This document shows, piece after piece, positions 7,198 through 10,213 of a stretch of 10,213 nt of DNA. Source of the stretch: Deltaproteobacteria bacterium. Lineage in GTDB: Bacteria > Desulfobacterota > Desulfobacteria > Desulfobacterales > ETH-SRB1. The translations under genes were made by a program, and so were the position numbers. The notes under the pieces were generated by a model that did no database searches, was not told the DNA's origin, and worked only from the letters and a program-made list of their open reading frames with translations. Every line of letters begins with the position of its first letter. Position 1 is the first letter of the stretch. The DNA is taken from contig QMMZ01000032.1 in the NCBI GenBank assembly GCA_003647525.1, positions 1 through 10,213 on the forward strand. The letters run 5' to 3'.

Positions 7198-7632
7198 TTA
7201 AGTCTCCCTGTCCGCGCTTTTCTCTTCCTCTCTGTTTTCCAGTTCCATTTTTTTCCCCTCGGCTTTTGATTTCAGGCACCCGAGAAAGACCACGGCCTCC
7301 TGCATGGCCCGGCGGTATTCATTTATGTCGTCCAGTTCAGCCAGTTTTCCATTCAGCTTCCCATTAAGTGCGGCTTCTCTGATCGAATGGGAGAGTTCCG
7401 GCCCCGTTTCTTTATCATCTTCTGCAAACCATTTATTGAGAATACCAAACGCCCCCTTAAATTTGATGCTGGCAAAGTCCATGGCCTGGAGAAAGCCGCT
7501 GTTTAATATCAAAGCGATGAATTTAGCGGACTGTGTTCTGATATCGTCTGCATCGTCTTTTTCTTTAAGCCAGGCAACCTGCGCAAGGGCAAAGCTTGCT
7601 CTTTTTTGATCCATATTCAGTGCCACAATCAT
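7198..7632 (-). CDS. cmr5: Cmr5, small helical subunit of the type III-B complex
   Basis: This is a 144-residue, almost wholly helical protein. The opening MDQKRASFALAQVAWLK (7-23) matches the Cmr5 start pattern of an alpha-helical bundle. Its position between cmr4 and cmr6 is the standard one. Cmr5 stacks along the minor filament of the complex, where it supports Cmr4 and the crRNA-target duplex. The ATG at 7632 overlaps the cmr4 stop (ATGA, 7632-7629) and has AGGAG two bases before it, a short spacing. An ATG six codons inside (7614) would give the more canonical N-terminus but has no visible ribosome site. The last 25 residues are a charged tail rich in Glu and Lys. Confidence 0.9.
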   Translation of the reverse strand: MIVALNMDQKRASFALAQVAWLKEKDDADDIRTQSAKFIALILNSGFLQAMDFASIKFKGAFGILNKWFAEDDKETGPELSHSIREAALNGKLNGKLAELDDINEYRRAMQEAVVFLGCLKSKAEGKKMELENREEEKSADRET

Positions 7633-8609
7633 TTCTCCTGCTGATTTTTCGTATTGGCTTTATTTGTTTTATACAAGCGCATCATAACTCTGCCTTTGCC
7701 GGTGGTGCGGTCTCCGCCCAGCCAGGTGCGCTTGCCGTCAACCTTTTCGATAAATATCTTTACGTTGGCGGCATCATCATTAAAGATATCTTTTTGTATA
7801 CGAGGCTGACCTATAAAAAGAGAGCTGTAAAGGATACTTTCCGCAGGAAGATATTCAGTATACCAGACACCGGTATTTTCATCCACAGTTCCTGTATCTT
7901 TAATGCGGTTGTGTGGTTCAACTTCGGTCGAATATTTCACAAAGTAAAAATAATCCGTGTCGTTCAATATGGCTACCCTTTTGGGAAAATCAGATTTAAA
8001 CGGAATGTATTCCGGAGTGTCGGGGAAAAGCGCATCTGAAAGGAATTCAAGGCATTGATCCCCATTATCCGTATTCTGCTGCTCAAAGGAAAGCTCCTCC
8101 AGGATCAAGAGACCGTTCGGAGAGATTTTTACAATACTGTTGGTGTGAGACAGGTATCTGTTTATTGAAACGCTTGGCCGCCATATCTTATCGACTCTTT
8201 TTCCATCCGATACCATCAACATATCTTTATCGGCAGCTCTCAGATCTCTTTGAAAACGAGCAATAATGGAGGGACAGGTAATATAGGCAAAAATACCTGC
8301 CAGTGAGCGAACTGGAAAAAAGAGGAGTTTTGCTTCACCAAAAGCAACCGCGCCAGCGCCGTCTTTTTCATCTCTTTCGCCTTTTTCTTTTCCAAAAACC
8401 GCATCAATCTTTTTCATATCATCATCACCTGATACGGTTTTTTCATAAAACTCCCGCAATGCCCCCTTTACCCCGCTTGCCTGGACAACAGGATTTCCCG
8501 TTGCGGTTTCGCGCTGCACAGGGTTGTCTATATGCCCGATGCTTGCGCCTGCACCTGCGTGCAATGCAGACTCGATATGAAATATAATTATCTCTTTTTC
8601 AGGGTACAT
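7629..8609 (-). CDS. cmr4: Cmr4, backbone RNA-cleaving RAMP subunit of the type III-B complex
   Basis: The protein has 326 residues, normal for Cmr4. The N-terminal HAGAGASIGHIDNPVQRE segment (17-34) holds D28, which aligns by motif with the catalytic Asp (D26 in Pyrococcus Cmr4) that cuts target RNA at six-base intervals. ASGVKGALREF (43-53) is the RAMP alpha-helix motif, and GGDRTTGKGRV near the C-terminus is the glycine-rich loop. Several Cmr4 copies line the crRNA. The retained Asp predicts an active target-RNA nuclease, which would also clear the signal that activates Cas10. The start lies inside the end of cmr3 (11-base overlap) behind a strong ribosome site, fitting its need for several copies per complex. 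Confidence 0.95.
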   Translation of the reverse strand: MYPEKEIIIFHIESALHAGAGASIGHIDNPVQRETATGNPVVQASGVKGALREFYEKTVSGDDDMKKIDAVFGKEKGERDEKDGAGAVAFGEAKLLFFPVRSLAGIFAYITCPSIIARFQRDLRAADKDMLMVSDGKRVDKIWRPSVSINRYLSHTNSIVKISPNGLLILEELSFEQQNTDNGDQCLEFLSDALFPDTPEYIPFKSDFPKRVAILNDTDYFYFVKYSTEVEPHNRIKDTGTVDENTGVWYTEYLPAESILYSSLFIGQPRIQKDIFNDDAANVKIFIEKVDGKRTWLGGDRTTGKGRVMMRLYKTNKANTKNQQEK

Positions 8610-9873
8610 AATCCCAACCTCCGATCAACATAGTGTTAAAACCCTCTTTGCAGTAACTGCTGTCTCCCCCCGGAAGCGTGCCTGGAAAGGACGACTCGAC
8701 CAATCCTTTGATCCAATTTCTGTCACTTTCTTTATCAAAATTAATGAGTTCAAAGAACATGACCGTGCCGGCAGGAACCGCTTTTATCATTTTTTTTGGC
8801 ACGCCTTTGGCCAAATCCCATCCCCCTATCCGCGATAGCCTTTTCCCTGTTGCCATTGAAATCAGCCGCACCTTTCTTTTTTGATCACCAATTTCCCATT
8901 CACCCGCAGGAAGTGCTCCTTCAGCAGACTCAAGAAAGTCCGGATAATACCCTTTATTCGGAAAATAGGCAGGCGATGTTAGTATAACCCTGAATTTTCC
9001 TGTGTTGGATATTATTTCTGTTATCTCTTGAACCGGAAGGTTTACCACAGGCAGCCTTTCTATCAGACAGACTCTGCATTCTCCGCCAAGTCTTGCCGTA
9101 TGAAGATATTGAAACAGTGAAGTGATTGCATCTGTGTCAAAATCTTCTTGATTATTGAGATTGTCAATATGTATCAGGAGACCCTTTTCTCTAAATCTAC
9201 CCGTATCTGCCTGCATTCGAATATAGGGAGGATGCGCAAGATGGTGTTCCTTGGCGGTCAGTGTGATATTATCCCGTTTAATAATGGTGGATGATTCTTC
9301 AAGCCAGAAGATATCCTCTTCCGGAGGCAGAGCCTTAAGCTCGCCATGCTCTGGTTTGCCTGCCAGGTAGTAATTCAGATCGTTCCAGCCGATCACACCC
9401 TCTCGAGGTTTAAATTTTGAACTATCAATTCCGCAAAAAAATCCAAGAGGATAAAACGGAATTTCCAGATCAGAACAGTCCGCAATGCTAAACTTGCGGT
9501 CCGGTTGAAGGAGATAGTACTTATTTCCTTTGTCGGTATTCTTATCTTCCAGTTTCCAAAGATCAGCAGGAGATAAAACTGACAGATGAATCTCATCATT
9601 TATTTTTTCGCCGAAAAATGGTCCGTGTATGGATAAACTTCCAGGATTGTTTTCATCTCCGAGAAGACCTTTGAATTTTTCAGGAAGTTTGGAAAAAAAC
9701 GCATCATAATCAACACGTTTGCTTAAGAGGTGAACAAACAGGGTGCGAAGCATACCGTAACATGTAGAGGGATATGGCGGGAAAAGCATCCCTGTCCATA
9801 CATCAGCGCCCGCATCAAACGGGCGCCCGTCTCGGAAAAAAAGTGTATCATTAGGTTGAATAAATAGCCACAT
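8599..9873 (-). CDS. cmr3: Cmr3, crRNA 5'-handle-binding RAMP subunit
   Basis: This 424-residue protein opens with the Cmr3 signature PNDTLFFRDGRPFDAG (7-22), followed by the conserved FPPYPSTCYGMLRT segment (31-44). It ends with the glycine-rich strand GFNTMLIGGWDYVP (411-424). Cmr3 pairs with Cas10/Cmr2 at the foot of the complex and holds the 5' tag of the crRNA. The ATG at 9873 shares one base with the preceding stop (TGATG), and a GAGGGA purine run lies upstream, so translation is probably coupled to the preceding gene. Length and gene order are normal; nothing broken was seen. Confidence 0.95.
   Translation of the reverse strand: MWLFIQPNDTLFFRDGRPFDAGADVWTGMLFPPYPSTCYGMLRTLFVHLLSKRVDYDAFFSKLPEKFKGLLGDENNPGSLSIHGPFFGEKINDEIHLSVLSPADLWKLEDKNTDKGNKYYLLQPDRKFSIADCSDLEIPFYPLGFFCGIDSSKFKPREGVIGWNDLNYYLAGKPEHGELKALPPEEDIFWLEESSTIIKRDNITLTAKEHHLAHPPYIRMQADTGRFREKGLLIHIDNLNNQEDFDTDAITSLFQYLHTARLGGECRVCLIERLPVVNLPVQEITEIISNTGKFRVILTSPAYFPNKGYYPDFLESAEGALPAGEWEIGDQKRKVRLISMATGKRLSRIGGWDLAKGVPKKMIKAVPAGTVMFFELINFDKESDRNWIKGLVESSFPGTLPGGDSSYCKEGFNTMLIGGWDYVP
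8617..8622 (-). promoter_or_regulatory. Strong ribosome binding site of cmr4 inside cmr3
   Basis: GGAGGT on the minus strand, seven bases before the cmr4 ATG, lies within the last codons of cmr3. It is one of the best-spaced sites in the operon, consistent with a subunit needed in multiple copies. Confidence 0.75.
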
Positions 9874-10213
9874 CAGTCCATTCCCTCTTGATGCAAGTAT
9901 ATTGGCACGTATAACAAAGAAAGCATGTTTTCAAATATTACCGATTCTTTATAGCCGTAAATAATATCCTCTGTCTTGTTTATCAATGAAAAAGCGAGCG
10001 CTCTGTCCCGCAGATGCCGCGGCAGGATATGATAAAGTTCATTCATTGCCATACTCCTGTCACATATTCCCCTCTCATCCTTCATAACAGGTTCCATTTT
10101 GGCAAACTGGTGATACCAGCGAACCGAAAGACCGTTGTTGTAAGCAGCAAGCCATGCTTTTAAAAACTTAATTACTCCCTGTTGACTTGATTCACGCTTA
10201 ACTTCCCAAGGCG
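9873..10213 (-). CDS. C-terminal fragment of the gene upstream of cmr3, by position Cas10/Cmr2 (partial, runs off right edge)
   Basis: The frame is open from the right edge to the TGA at 9875-9873, giving the last 112 residues of a longer protein. An internal Met at 10097 is not a credible start because the frame continues upstream without a stop. The fragment is mostly helical, with KFLKAWLAAYNNG near its beginning and DRALAFSLINKTEDIIYGYK later. I do not recognise it from sequence. In Cmr operons the gene directly before cmr3 is usually cmr2, encoding Cas10, the cyclase that makes cyclic oligoadenylate, and that is the best guess. A Csx11-like Cas10 variant or an unrelated ancillary protein is also possible. 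No cyclase or HD motif falls within the visible part. Confidence 0.5.
   Translation of the reverse strand, partial: PWEVKRESSQQGVIKFLKAWLAAYNNGLSVRWYHQFAKMEPVMKDERGICDRSMAMNELYHILPRHLRDRALAFSLINKTEDIIYGYKESVIFENMLSLLYVPIYLHQEGMD

Noticed and set aside
7304..8587. Plus-strand frames (7304-7609, 7596-8039, 8303-8587)
   Set aside because: They are shadows of cmr5 and cmr4. Their composition (Ser-, Phe- or His/Arg-rich) is typical of antisense readings.

Overview
The window is one side of a type III-B (Cmr) CRISPR-Cas locus. Every gene I can support lies on the minus strand, so the locus reads from the right edge to the left edge. Base composition looks moderately AT-rich by eye. The combination of a Cmr module, Cas6, two CARF effectors and a group II intron-type reverse transcriptase is typical of anaerobic bacteria such as Desulfobacterota, but nothing here fixes the taxon and that assignment is only a guess.

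Layout in transcription order. 10213-9873: C-terminal 112 residues of the protein upstream of cmr3, by position Cas10/Cmr2. 9873-8599: Cmr3. 8609-7629: Cmr4, the backbone subunit that cuts target RNA. 7632-7198: Cmr5. 7193-6132: Cmr6. 6126-3910: a 738-residue CARF protein carrying an HD phosphohydrolase domain instead of the usual HEPN ribonuclease. 3913-2945: Cas6. 2934-1696: a second CARF protein, of the TIGR02710 (Cas02710) type with a HEPN motif. These genes overlap by 1-11 bases or are separated by at most 10, so they look like one transcript. A 146-base gap (1550-1695) follows, holding a compact triple-hairpin repeat. Then come Cas2 (1549-1262) and, by a 4-base ATGA overlap, a reverse transcriptase (1265 to the left edge) whose RT region runs straight into tetratricopeptide (TPR) repeats and stays open at position 1. 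Cas1 is not in the window; it could be the rest of that protein or the next gene to the left.

How it probably works. Cas6 cuts CRISPR transcripts into crRNAs. Cas10 and Cmr3-Cmr6 (plus Cmr1, not seen here) form the RNA-guided complex. On target RNA binding, Cas10 would make cyclic oligoadenylates. The two CARF proteins would sense these: the Cas02710-type one as an RNase, the CARF-HD one with an unknown HD-catalysed reaction. Cas2, the RT and an off-window Cas1 would form the adaptation module, with the RT allowing spacers to be taken from RNA. No CRISPR array, tRNA, rRNA, transposase or integrase was seen. The points most worth following up are the CARF-HD fusion and the RT-TPR architecture.
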